Assembly: GCA_903883965.1 (NCBI GenBank)
Contig: CAISCU010000010.1
Coordinates: 1 to 64,000, forward strand
Length of the DNA: 64,000 nt
Source: an uncultured Bacteroidota bacterium
GTDB lineage: Bacteria > Bacteroidota > Bacteroidia > UKL13-3
Direction: 5' to 3'
Part shown: piece after piece, positions 18,900 to 30,790 of the stretch
How the letters are laid out: each line of letters opens with the position of its first letter
Position numbering within the stretch: the stretch's first letter is position 1
Made by a program: the position numbers and the translations under genes
Notes under the pieces: generated by a model
What the model saw: the letters and a program-made list of their open reading frames with translations, nothing else
Told to the model about the DNA's origin: nothing
The model's database searches: none

Positions 18900-20108
18900 T
18901 TGAAATTTCATCTCAATTTAATCAAAGCTGTTAACAGCGCCATCTATCAGATTTTTGAAGAATCTAAATATGCTGACAAAGTATTGGAAAGATTGTTAAA
19001 GTCTGACAACAGATGGGGGGCAAGAGACCGCGCATTCATTGCTGAAAATACCTATGAAATGGTTAGGTTTTGGCGCCTCATTACCACTTGTGCAGCATTA
19101 GAAAACCACGAGTTGAATGAACCCAATTTGTTTACTTTATTTGGAACTTGGCAAGTTGTAAAAGGTGTAAGAATTCCCGATTGGCAAGAGTTTAGAAACG
19201 TTGATCCTAAAAAAATAGAACATACCTACAACCAACTTAAAACCAAAAGAAAATTCATTTATTCTTTCCCTGATTGGATGGACGAAATGGGTGTAAAAGA
19301 GTTAGGCAAGCAATGGAACAAAGAAGCCGAAGCTTTAAACGATACAGCACCAGTTGTTATTAGGGTAAATTTATTAAAGACTACCAAAGACCAATTGGCT
19401 GCTAGCTTGGCTGCTAGAGAAATTAAAACGCATGTCATTGAAGGTTGTAAAGACGGATTGCGATTAGACCAAAGACAAAATTTATTCATTACTCCTGAAT
19501 TCAAAGAAGGTTTGTTTGAAGTACAAGATGCATCGTCTCAATTGGTAGTGCCATTTTTACAAATAGAACCAGGAATGCGTGTCATAGATGCCTGTGCAGG
19601 AGCTGGAGGTAAAACACTTCACATGGCAGCTGTAATGGGTAACAAAGGCCGCATTATATCAATGGATACAGAGCAATGGAAGTTGGACGAAATGAAAAAG
19701 CGTGGTAGAAGAGCAGGAGTGAGCAATGTAGAACCCCGTTTAATTGAAGGACCCAAAACCATTAAGAAATTAGCAGACAGTGCAGACCGTTTGTTGTTAG
19801 ATGTGCCCTGTTCAGGTATGGGTGTGCTCAAACGCAATCCAGATGCCAAATGGAAATTAGATGCTGGTTTCATTGAACGCTTACACCATACCCAACAAGA
19901 AATTGTTACCAATTACGCCTCGATGGTGAAAATTGGAGGCAAAATGGTATATGCAACCTGCAGTATTTTTCCGAGTGAAAACGAACAACAGGTACAAACA
20001 TTTTTAGCTAAAAATACCAATTTTGAATTGGAAGAAATGAAAACCATTTTGCCTTCTGAAAGTGGTTTTGATGGCTTTTTTATGGCCAGAATGAAAAGGA
20101 TTCAATAA
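18900..20108 (+). CDS. RsmB/NOP2-family RNA m5C methyltransferase
   Basis: This is an S-adenosylmethionine-dependent cytosine-C5 methyltransferase, probably for 16S rRNA. The N-terminal third resembles the NusB-like RsmB domain. The catalytic domain has the SAM loop DACAGAGGKTLH, the motif IV cysteine in VPCSGMG and the second conserved cysteine in YATCSIFPSE. The start is a TTG at 18900, 18 bases after the parE stop; the sequence is in frame from there with no early ATG. The exact target base cannot be read from sequence, so I give no gene symbol. Confidence 0.88.
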   Translation: MKFHLNLIKAVNSAIYQIFEESKYADKVLERLLKSDNRWGARDRAFIAENTYEMVRFWRLITTCAALENHELNEPNLFTLFGTWQVVKGVRIPDWQEFRNVDPKKIEHTYNQLKTKRKFIYSFPDWMDEMGVKELGKQWNKEAEALNDTAPVVIRVNLLKTTKDQLAASLAAREIKTHVIEGCKDGLRLDQRQNLFITPEFKEGLFEVQDASSQLVVPFLQIEPGMRVIDACAGAGGKTLHMAAVMGNKGRIISMDTEQWKLDEMKKRGRRAGVSNVEPRLIEGPKTIKKLADSADRLLLDVPCSGMGVLKRNPDAKWKLDAGFIERLHHTQQEIVTNYASMVKIGGKMVYATCSIFPSENEQQVQTFLAKNTNFELEEMKTILPSESGFDGFFMARMKRIQ

Positions 20109-20112
20109 GAGT

Positions 20113-22596
20113 TTATACAGGGTCAACATCAATGCTCACCCATACAGATTTGTAGTGTGGATGTTTGTTGAGTTGTTGAATGTGAAATAAAATGCCTTGT
20201 TTTAAATAACCCAATTGTTTGTCTTCTTTGTCAATTTTTAGCAGAATTTCACGGATATAATAGTTTCTGATTTTAGAAACAAATGGTGCCTCAGGGCCGA
20301 GTATTTGTTCTTTAAACAATGGACTTAGCAATTGTTTGAGTTGCCATGAAGCTTCTTTGGCTATTTTTAAATCTTTGTGTTTGATAGAAAGTTTAATGAT
20401 TCTTTTTTCTGGGGGATACCCAAATTTTTTACGCTCCAATAAATCGAAATTGTACAAACCTTTGTAGTCTGATTGTAAAATAAATTGAATTACTGGGTGT
20501 GAAGGGTTGGCAGTTTGAACAATTACTTTTCCTTGTTTGTGTTTTCTACCGGCTCTACCCGAAACCTGAGCAATCAGTTGGAAGGCGCGTTCATGGGCTC
20601 TGAAATCAGGGAAAAATAGCAGTTGGTCGGCATTAACAACTCCCACCAATGATACTTTTTCAAAGTCCAAACCTTTACTGAGCATTTGTGTGCCAATTAA
20701 AATATCTGCAGCATGCGACTCAAAATCTTGAATGATTTTTTCGTGTCCATGTTTGGTTCTGGTGGTATCAAAATCTAAACGGGCAATTCTGGCTGCTGGA
20801 AACAAAATACCAATTTCATCTTCCAGTTTTTCGGTGCCAAAGCCTTTTAAATTTAAAAAACTTGAGTGGCATGCATGGCAATTAGAAGGGTATTGAATTT
20901 GATAGCCACAATAATGACAACTCAAAGATTGGTTGTATTTGTGATAAGTGAGACTGATATCGCAATTGATACACTTTGGAATCCATTTACAGGTTTCACA
21001 TTCTAAAATAGGGGCATAACCCCTGCGGTTTTGAAACAAAATGATTTGCTCTTGGTTATTGAGAGCCGTTTGAATGGCATTCACCAAAGTGCTTGAGAAA
21101 TAATTGCCAACAATTGTTTTAGTTCTGTTTTCTTCTGCAAGGTTTGCCAATACCATTTCGGGTTGAGGAATTTCTCCAAACCTTTGATGCATTTCTACCA
21201 ATCCGTATTTGCCATTGAGTGCATTGGTATAACTTTCTATAGATGGAGTTGCAGAACCTAACAATACTTTTGCACCCATCATTTTGGCTAACATAATGGC
21301 CGATTCTCTTGCATGGTACCTGGGTGCAGGATCTTGTTGTTTGTAGGAGCTTTCGTGCTCTTCGTCAACAATGACCAAGCCCAATGCATGAAAGGGCAAA
21401 AACAAAGCAGACCTTGCACCTATAATGAGTTGAACTTCTTGTTTGTTTACTTTGTTCCAGATTTCAACCCTCTCGGCATCACTGAATTTGCTATGAAAAG
21501 CCATACAAGTGTTGCCAAAATATTTTTTGAGTCTTTGAATGATTTGAGCCGTCAAGGCAATTTCAGGCAGTAACATCAATACTTGTTTGCCTGCCTTTAT
21601 TTGCGCTTCAATTAATTTCACATAAACATGTGTTTTACCACTCGAAGTAATGCCGTGTAACAATACCACATCTTTTTCTTGGTAAAAGGTTTCAATGTTA
21701 TTGAATGCAGCCGTTTGAATGTCGTTTAAACTGAATTCTTGAGGTGGTAATGCTTCCAATTGAATGCGGTCAATGGTTAGCTGATAAGATTCTAGGTAAC
21801 CATTTTTAATCAATGTTTGAATAGATGAATCGCTGACTCCTGTTTTTTCTAAAATGGTTTTTTTAGGAATATGAGGCATTTGTTGCTGCAATTGAAAGCA
21901 ACACATCAAAACAGCCAACTGCTTTTCTTTTTTCTCTAACAAAGTAAAAACTTCCTGAAGCGCATGTTCTGAAGCTAAATGAGCTGCAAAACGCAAACAA
22001 GTGATTTTTTTTTCTTTGTATTTGTCTGCTAAGTTTTCTTTTAAAACGATGGCATTTTTACTCACCAAACTTTTTAAATAGGGTAAGGTGTTTTTTAGTT
22101 GAAGAATGGCCTCAATATCCTGAATGCGGAGTTCTTTTCTCAGATGTAAAGCCTCTATAATTAAGTATTCTCGGTCGTCTAATTCTATACTTTGTTCCTC
22201 AAAATCTTCGGCTAAACAAACAGTGGTTTCACTTTCTAATTTTAATGCTGCAGGTAAAGCCAATTGCATGACATCGCCTAAATGAGCGCAATAATAGCTC
22301 GCAATCCATTCCCAAAATTTAAGTTGATCTGTACCTAATATGGGTGCATCATCAATGAAAGATAAAATGTATTTGGCTTCATAACCAACAGGTGGCTTGT
22401 GGTGAACCAACTGTATAATTCCGGAATACACTTTTTTTGCACCAAACTGAACGGCAACGCGCATGCCTGGTTGAACTGTTTTTTCAAATTCTAGTGGAAT
22501 GCGATAGGTATAGGTTCTTTGTAAATGTAAAGGCAGCACAACATCTGCAAATGTTGCCAAAGCTTCATCAGAATGGAATGCCAAGTCATCAGTCAC
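20113..22596 (-). CDS. priA: Primosomal replication protein N' (PriA helicase)
   Basis: PriA restarts stalled replication forks by binding D-loops and loading the replisome. The 827-residue protein has the N-terminal DNA-binding domain (VVLPLHLQRTYTYRIP) and Walker A GITSSGKTHVY. The Walker B box is VDEEHESSYKQQ. A two-zinc cysteine array contains C-x2-C motifs (CETC, CINC, CHYC, CHAC). The helicase C-terminal part has GTQMLSKGLDF and QVSGRAGR. It is the last gene of a nine-gene minus-strand run. Confidence 0.96.
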   Translation of the reverse strand: MTDDLAFHSDEALATFADVVLPLHLQRTYTYRIPLEFEKTVQPGMRVAVQFGAKKVYSGIIQLVHHKPPVGYEAKYILSFIDDAPILGTDQLKFWEWIASYYCAHLGDVMQLALPAALKLESETTVCLAEDFEEQSIELDDREYLIIEALHLRKELRIQDIEAILQLKNTLPYLKSLVSKNAIVLKENLADKYKEKKITCLRFAAHLASEHALQEVFTLLEKKEKQLAVLMCCFQLQQQMPHIPKKTILEKTGVSDSSIQTLIKNGYLESYQLTIDRIQLEALPPQEFSLNDIQTAAFNNIETFYQEKDVVLLHGITSSGKTHVYVKLIEAQIKAGKQVLMLLPEIALTAQIIQRLKKYFGNTCMAFHSKFSDAERVEIWNKVNKQEVQLIIGARSALFLPFHALGLVIVDEEHESSYKQQDPAPRYHARESAIMLAKMMGAKVLLGSATPSIESYTNALNGKYGLVEMHQRFGEIPQPEMVLANLAEENRTKTIVGNYFSSTLVNAIQTALNNQEQIILFQNRRGYAPILECETCKWIPKCINCDISLTYHKYNQSLSCHYCGYQIQYPSNCHACHSSFLNLKGFGTEKLEDEIGILFPAARIARLDFDTTRTKHGHEKIIQDFESHAADILIGTQMLSKGLDFEKVSLVGVVNADQLLFFPDFRAHERAFQLIAQVSGRAGRKHKQGKVIVQTANPSHPVIQFILQSDYKGLYNFDLLERKKFGYPPEKRIIKLSIKHKDLKIAKEASWQLKQLLSPLFKEQILGPEAPFVSKIRNYYIREILLKIDKEDKQLGYLKQGILFHIQQLNKHPHYKSVWVSIDVDPV

Positions 22597-22606
22597 CGCA
22601 ATCGAA

Positions 22607-23212
22607 TTAAGGAATTTGCATGTATTTATGAGTCTGTAAACTAACTTGCCAATTGGGATGTGCTTTTACAAAATCTACAACCATAGGTAGCATTTTTTCT
22701 TGCTGGTCCCATTCTGGTTGTAAATACAATTTACAAGTTGGTTTTGCTTGTTTTGCAAACTGCTGAGCCCATTCAAAATCAGACTTGTTAAATACAATTA
22801 TTTTTAATTCATCGGCAACAGCAATTACTTCTGCTAAAGCCGGTTTGAATTTTTTGGGTGACAAACAGATCCAATTCCAGAGTCCACTCAATGGTGAAGA
22901 TCCAGATGTTTCTATATGGGTTCTTAATCCATTCTCATTCAAAGCCTGGCAGAGCTCATCTAATTGGTGCAAAAGTGGTTCTCCTCCAGTAATAACAACT
23001 ATTTTTGCTGGAGTAAGTGAGATGGCTTTTAACAATTCATCAATGCGCATTTGAGGGTGATTGGTGGCATCCCAACTTTCTTTGACATCACACCAAACAC
23101 AACCCACATCACAACCCCCCAATCGAATGAAATAGGCAGCCTGACCGGTAAAATTTCCTTCACCCTGTAAGGTATAGAAATGTTCCATTACTGGATATTG
23201 TTTTTGGTTCAT
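22607..23212 (-). CDS. queE: 7-carboxy-7-deazaguanine synthase QueE
   Basis: This radical-SAM enzyme rearranges 6-carboxytetrahydropterin to 7-carboxy-7-deazaguanine in queuosine synthesis. The 201-residue protein has FYTLQGEGNFTG near the start and a C-x3-C-x2-C cluster motif (CDVGCVWC), as expected for radical SAM. GGEPLLH is the usual second motif. The start overlaps the upstream gene's stop by four bases (ATGA), so the two are co-translated. No other queuosine gene lies nearby. Confidence 0.93.
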   Translation of the reverse strand: MNQKQYPVMEHFYTLQGEGNFTGQAAYFIRLGGCDVGCVWCDVKESWDATNHPQMRIDELLKAISLTPAKIVVITGGEPLLHQLDELCQALNENGLRTHIETSGSSPLSGLWNWICLSPKKFKPALAEVIAVADELKIIVFNKSDFEWAQQFAKQAKPTCKLYLQPEWDQQEKMLPMVVDFVKAHPNWQVSLQTHKYMQIP

Positions 23213-23757
23213 TGCTTGCGTAAACTTTTTAAATAATGAACCATGTGTAAACCCAATTCAAACAAAGAATGGCTTGAACCATCAATTAAAATTTCATTGA
23301 ATGTATCTGCACCTTCAAATTTTGCTCCTATTCGGTAGCTGGCATTGCTATAGGAAGACAAAGCCAACAAGGGTAAGCTGTATGCGGTATAAAGATTGAT
23401 CAAAAGGTCGTATTCTTCATTGATAAAACCACTGAGTTTTATTTTATCAGGTAGGTTAAAAAAATTGAGGTACTCTTTCCAAAAAAATTGAGAACTGATG
23501 TGAAATTTTTTTTGGTAGGGGAGGTTTTTTTCGTTCACAAAGCCCATCATCATTACCTTTTTCCCTTGGTCTCTCAGAAAAGCTGCAAAATGTGCAACTT
23601 CTTCTTCTTGTTGTTTATTGCTGGCATCGTACAAAATTGCAACCGATTGCATTCGAGCAAAATCAGGCATTACACGCATAGCAACGCGTTTGGTAAACGA
23701 TTTGTTTAAAATCAATTTGCCAATTTCGGTTTTAATATTTTCGAGCAATTGCATCAA
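23209..23757 (-). CDS. Conserved hypothetical protein (resembles DUF6913)
   Basis: The 182-residue product is cytoplasmic by appearance, with no signal peptide. It has a segment SVAILYDASNKQQEEEV and a later one INLYTAYSLPLLALSSYS. From memory it resembles the Bacteroidota family DUF6913, of unknown function, but I could not check this. It sits 17 bases after ligA and overlaps queE by four bases. A second Met codon follows the first, so either could be the start. Confidence 0.6.
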   Translation of the reverse strand: MMQLLENIKTEIGKLILNKSFTKRVAMRVMPDFARMQSVAILYDASNKQQEEEVAHFAAFLRDQGKKVMMMGFVNEKNLPYQKKFHISSQFFWKEYLNFFNLPDKIKLSGFINEEYDLLINLYTAYSLPLLALSSYSNASYRIGAKFEGADTFNEILIDGSSHSLFELGLHMVHYLKSLRKQ

Positions 23758-23774
23758 TACGAAAATAAGTAAAT

Positions 23775-27580
<3,806 letters not shown>

Positions 27581-27585
27581 TTCTA

Positions 27586-28860
27586 TTAATACCCGAAATA
27601 AGGGTAGCAGAATCCAAATTTAATCCAAATTTCCCAAACTTGTTGCGTCAATAACATCACAAGGGTATAGCCTATTAAAACACTATGAAATACTTTTATA
27701 CCAATGCTTCCTGTTTTAAAATCTATTTTTAATTTTTGACTATATAGTGGTACCAATAATGCAGCGCTCAGCCCAACAAAAATTGAAAAATGTTTATTGG
27801 TAAATGCATGGATATAAGCGTGCTGACTCATAACAAAACCCCAAGCCGCAGCCGATACAAAAAACACCACCGCCAATTGAAAAAGCTTGTTGTGTTGTTT
27901 GCGAACGGTTTTGTAAAAAAGCAACCACAAACAAAGTATGGTCCAACCGGGTAACAAATAAAAGCGTTCCATGCCATTGAACCATCCAAATGCTATTTCG
28001 GGGAAGTTTTTCCAGGTATATTCTTTTTCCTTGATATAGCCAATTGTTTCGGCTCCCGAAGACCTGAAACTAAATGCATGAATAAAATCTTGTAAAGCAG
28101 CATCTGCACTTCCAAAATAATGCATGTTTTGTAAAAAGTGAAGTCCCAATCCAAATACAAGCGCCAGAAAAGCCAAAATGGTTTCTTTGTTTAAAATACC
28201 TTGTTTGTAAACAATAGAAAAGCCCAATGTTGCCATTCCTAAAAAAACGGGTTGTTCAAAACTGATGTTTACTTCAATAACCATGATCAATAACATCCAA
28301 AACAAATAGGCAATCGGTTTCTGATTGCCTTCATGGTATTTGTACAACAGGTAAACATATATCCATTTGAAACATTCTCCGTACAAATGCTGGTGTAAAT
28401 TATCGGCCCAATTGATATAATAACTGCCCAGCCACAAAACACTTGATCCTATGAACGCAGCTGTTGTTTCTTGAGTCAAAGTAAAGAGCAATTTGTAAAT
28501 AAAAAAGAAGAAAAAAACAGCCAATAAAATTGGAAAAATACGCAGCAACCTTTCGTCTATTGAATTAAAAATAGTGGCATATACTCCTGCCAAAATATTT
28601 GGAATAGCTGGGTAATGTGTATAAATAAGAGCAGGTGAATTGCTTGCAGGATAGTAGTTATGCATGGGCAAAAAACTGGTTTTTAAAAAACCAGAATCTA
28701 AAAAAAACTTTGCCGAAGAAAGGGTGTTGATATCGCTAAATGCATCTCCCAATATGGCACTTCTTGCCCTGCCTTCTGTGTATACTGAAACCCGAACGGC
28801 TCTTAACACAACCAATAGCATACAGAAAGCAAAAATAAAATAGGTGAGTTGCTTAGTCAT
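27586..28860 (-). CDS. Polytopic membrane protein, probable GT39/GT83-like glycosyltransferase
   Basis: The 424-residue protein has about ten hydrophobic helices and an acidic residue pair in the first loop (GDAFSDIN). This is the layout of lipid-linked sugar transferases of the ArnT/PMT superfamily. The donor and acceptor are unknown. Its first eight bases overlap the 3' end of the GT9 gene, and the remB-like gene follows five bases after its stop, suggesting a surface-glycan unit. Confidence 0.6.
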   Translation of the reverse strand: MTKQLTYFIFAFCMLLVVLRAVRVSVYTEGRARSAILGDAFSDINTLSSAKFFLDSGFLKTSFLPMHNYYPASNSPALIYTHYPAIPNILAGVYATIFNSIDERLLRIFPILLAVFFFFFIYKLLFTLTQETTAAFIGSSVLWLGSYYINWADNLHQHLYGECFKWIYVYLLYKYHEGNQKPIAYLFWMLLIMVIEVNISFEQPVFLGMATLGFSIVYKQGILNKETILAFLALVFGLGLHFLQNMHYFGSADAALQDFIHAFSFRSSGAETIGYIKEKEYTWKNFPEIAFGWFNGMERFYLLPGWTILCLWLLFYKTVRKQHNKLFQLAVVFFVSAAAWGFVMSQHAYIHAFTNKHFSIFVGLSAALLVPLYSQKLKIDFKTGSIGIKVFHSVLIGYTLVMLLTQQVWEIWIKFGFCYPYFGY

Positions 28861-30010
28861 GTAAAATTGAATTTAAAAATAAATCGAGTTCCTGCTTGAT
28901 GAATTCAGTTGAAAAATCTTTCATACAGGTATTGTTGCCCTTACATGGTACAATATCAGTTAGGTGAATACAAGGTGAGCAGGCTTTGTTCAAATAAACA
29001 AAATGCTGTTTGTTTTGATTGCTCTTTTTGATTCTTTGAATGGGGTTAATGGGTCCCCAAAAACTTAAAATGGGGAGTCCTAGTTTACTTGCAATGTGTA
29101 AAGGTGCACTGTCAATGGTAATCATGGCAATGCATTCAAATTTTAACAGCGTGTAATAGGCTTTGAAACTATATTTACCTGCTATATTTTGGGTTCTTTG
29201 TTTTGCTGTTTCCGATAACAGTTGAATCAATTGCTCATTTTCATTTGCATCAGAAGGCGCTCCAGTAAGCAATACATTATAAGGGTAGTTTGCAATTAAA
29301 TGTTCTATCATATGTATCAATTGCACCGATTCTAACTTGCGTAAATTGCCACCCAATTCACTGCAAGTATTGTTAATAGCAATTGCATGTTTGTGCAAAA
29401 CAGATTTAGGTTCTTCTAATTGAATTTGATAGGGTATTGCTTCTGTAACGCCCATAGCCTGAACCAACGATAAATAATTATCTTGAACCGGAACAAATTG
29501 GTTGAAATAAATATTGTGTGTATTGAGGTAATTTCTGAAGTTGACTTTGTTTAATTGAAAACCAAACCGGTTAATTGCAGTTGTCCAGGCACTAAAAAGG
29601 GTAGTGAGCACTGAATAAACCTCTAGGTCTATCACCCATAGTTTTTTTAATTTCCAAGATCTAAACAACAATTTAATTCCCGAACCAACCAGCTGAAATA
29701 GGTTACTATCATTGTGAACCCAAATGGCATCAAAAAAATGCAAAGGTTCAATACCAGCAGCAACTCCTTTGCCGCACATGAGTATGATTTTTGTATTTGG
29801 ATACTTTTTTTTCAGGGCATTTAAACTATCCATTGCCATTAACACACTGCCTAGTCCGAGCATTTTAATTACTAAAATGTGTTCTGGATGTTTATTTAAT
29901 TGGTGGTTTCTTTTAACTAAAATTCCAATTCCTCTTACAATCAGCACATTCACAGAAACCAATGCTCTGCCAATTACGCCATCTATCCATTGTTTGTATT
30001 TGAGGTTCAT
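28853..30010 (-). CDS. GT9 family (ADP-heptose:LPS heptosyltransferase-like)
   Basis: The 385-residue protein has the N-terminal motif ILVIKMLGLGSVLMA and the C-terminal nucleotide-sugar motif DSAPLHIASKLGLPILSFWG, both typical of GT9. A run of three close cysteines (CSPCIHL and CKGNNTC) lies near the C-terminus and is unusual for E. coli WaaC/WaaF, though seen in some Bacteroidota members. The sugar transferred cannot be read from sequence. It overlaps the membrane glycosyltransferase by eight bases. Confidence 0.8.
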   Translation of the reverse strand: MNLKYKQWIDGVIGRALVSVNVLIVRGIGILVKRNHQLNKHPEHILVIKMLGLGSVLMAMDSLNALKKKYPNTKIILMCGKGVAAGIEPLHFFDAIWVHNDSNLFQLVGSGIKLLFRSWKLKKLWVIDLEVYSVLTTLFSAWTTAINRFGFQLNKVNFRNYLNTHNIYFNQFVPVQDNYLSLVQAMGVTEAIPYQIQLEEPKSVLHKHAIAINNTCSELGGNLRKLESVQLIHMIEHLIANYPYNVLLTGAPSDANENEQLIQLLSETAKQRTQNIAGKYSFKAYYTLLKFECIAMITIDSAPLHIASKLGLPILSFWGPINPIQRIKKSNQNKQHFVYLNKACSPCIHLTDIVPCKGNNTCMKDFSTEFIKQELDLFLNSILHD

Positions 30011-30062
30011 TCATTACAATTATAACAAATTAAAACTGAATGAATAAAAGCCTGAACACAAT

Positions 30063-30788
30063 TTAAATGGAATCGTATTTTTCTAATTGTTTCAAAAAAA
30101 CTGCAAAATCTTTTGGATAAGCTGCTTGAAGTTGATAGACTTTCTCGTTCAATGTAAAATCAAGTTCATAAGCATGTAAAGCAACTCTTTTCATCATGGG
30201 TTCTTCATTTTCCCATTTGCTTTCTTTAAATTTTGCTTTGAATTGAGACAAATATGGAATTTTACCACCATACAATGTATCGGCTACCAATGGAAAATTT
30301 TGGGCTGCCAAATGGATGCGAATTTGGTGCAACCTTCCGGTATGTGGTTTACAAGCCAATAAGCTAAAATGTCTGTACAATTGAAGGGTACTGACATTGG
30401 TTAACGAGGGCTTTCCTGTTTTCATATCAACTTTTGCAACCCCTTTGGCTGTTTGTGAAAGGGGCAGTTTAATGTCAATATTGTCTACCTGTAATTGTCC
30501 GTTTACCACGGCATGGTATGTTTTTGTAATGCCTCTTTTTTCAAACAACATGGCCATGTCTCTGTAAACTACTTCGTTTTTAGCAATGACCATTATGCCA
30601 CTTGTTTCTTTGTCTAGTCGGTGGCACAGTTGTAAGTTTTCGTCGTGTTTTTTGGCTTGTCTGATAATAGAAAACACATCGCCATGTCTATCGTCTAGCG
30701 AAGAATAATGGGCTGGTTTATTGATAAACAGCAACTGTTCATCTTCATATATAATTAAATCCTTGAATGGAATGACTTTGGGTTGCAT
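30063..30788 (-). CDS. RluA-family pseudouridine synthase
   Basis: This enzyme isomerises uridine to pseudouridine in rRNA or tRNA. The 241-residue protein carries CHRLDKETSGIMVIAKN with the catalytic aspartate in HRLDKxTSG. It also has KTYHAVVNGQ and KPHTGRLHQIRIHLA. There is no N-terminal S4 domain, which resembles the short RluA/RluC-like and YhcT-like proteins. It begins two bases after the uvrA stop. Confidence 0.88.
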   Translation of the reverse strand: MQPKVIPFKDLIIYEDEQLLFINKPAHYSSLDDRHGDVFSIIRQAKKHDENLQLCHRLDKETSGIMVIAKNEVVYRDMAMLFEKRGITKTYHAVVNGQLQVDNIDIKLPLSQTAKGVAKVDMKTGKPSLTNVSTLQLYRHFSLLACKPHTGRLHQIRIHLAAQNFPLVADTLYGGKIPYLSQFKAKFKESKWENEEPMMKRVALHAYELDFTLNEKVYQLQAAYPKDFAVFLKQLEKYDSI

Positions 30789-30790
30789 GT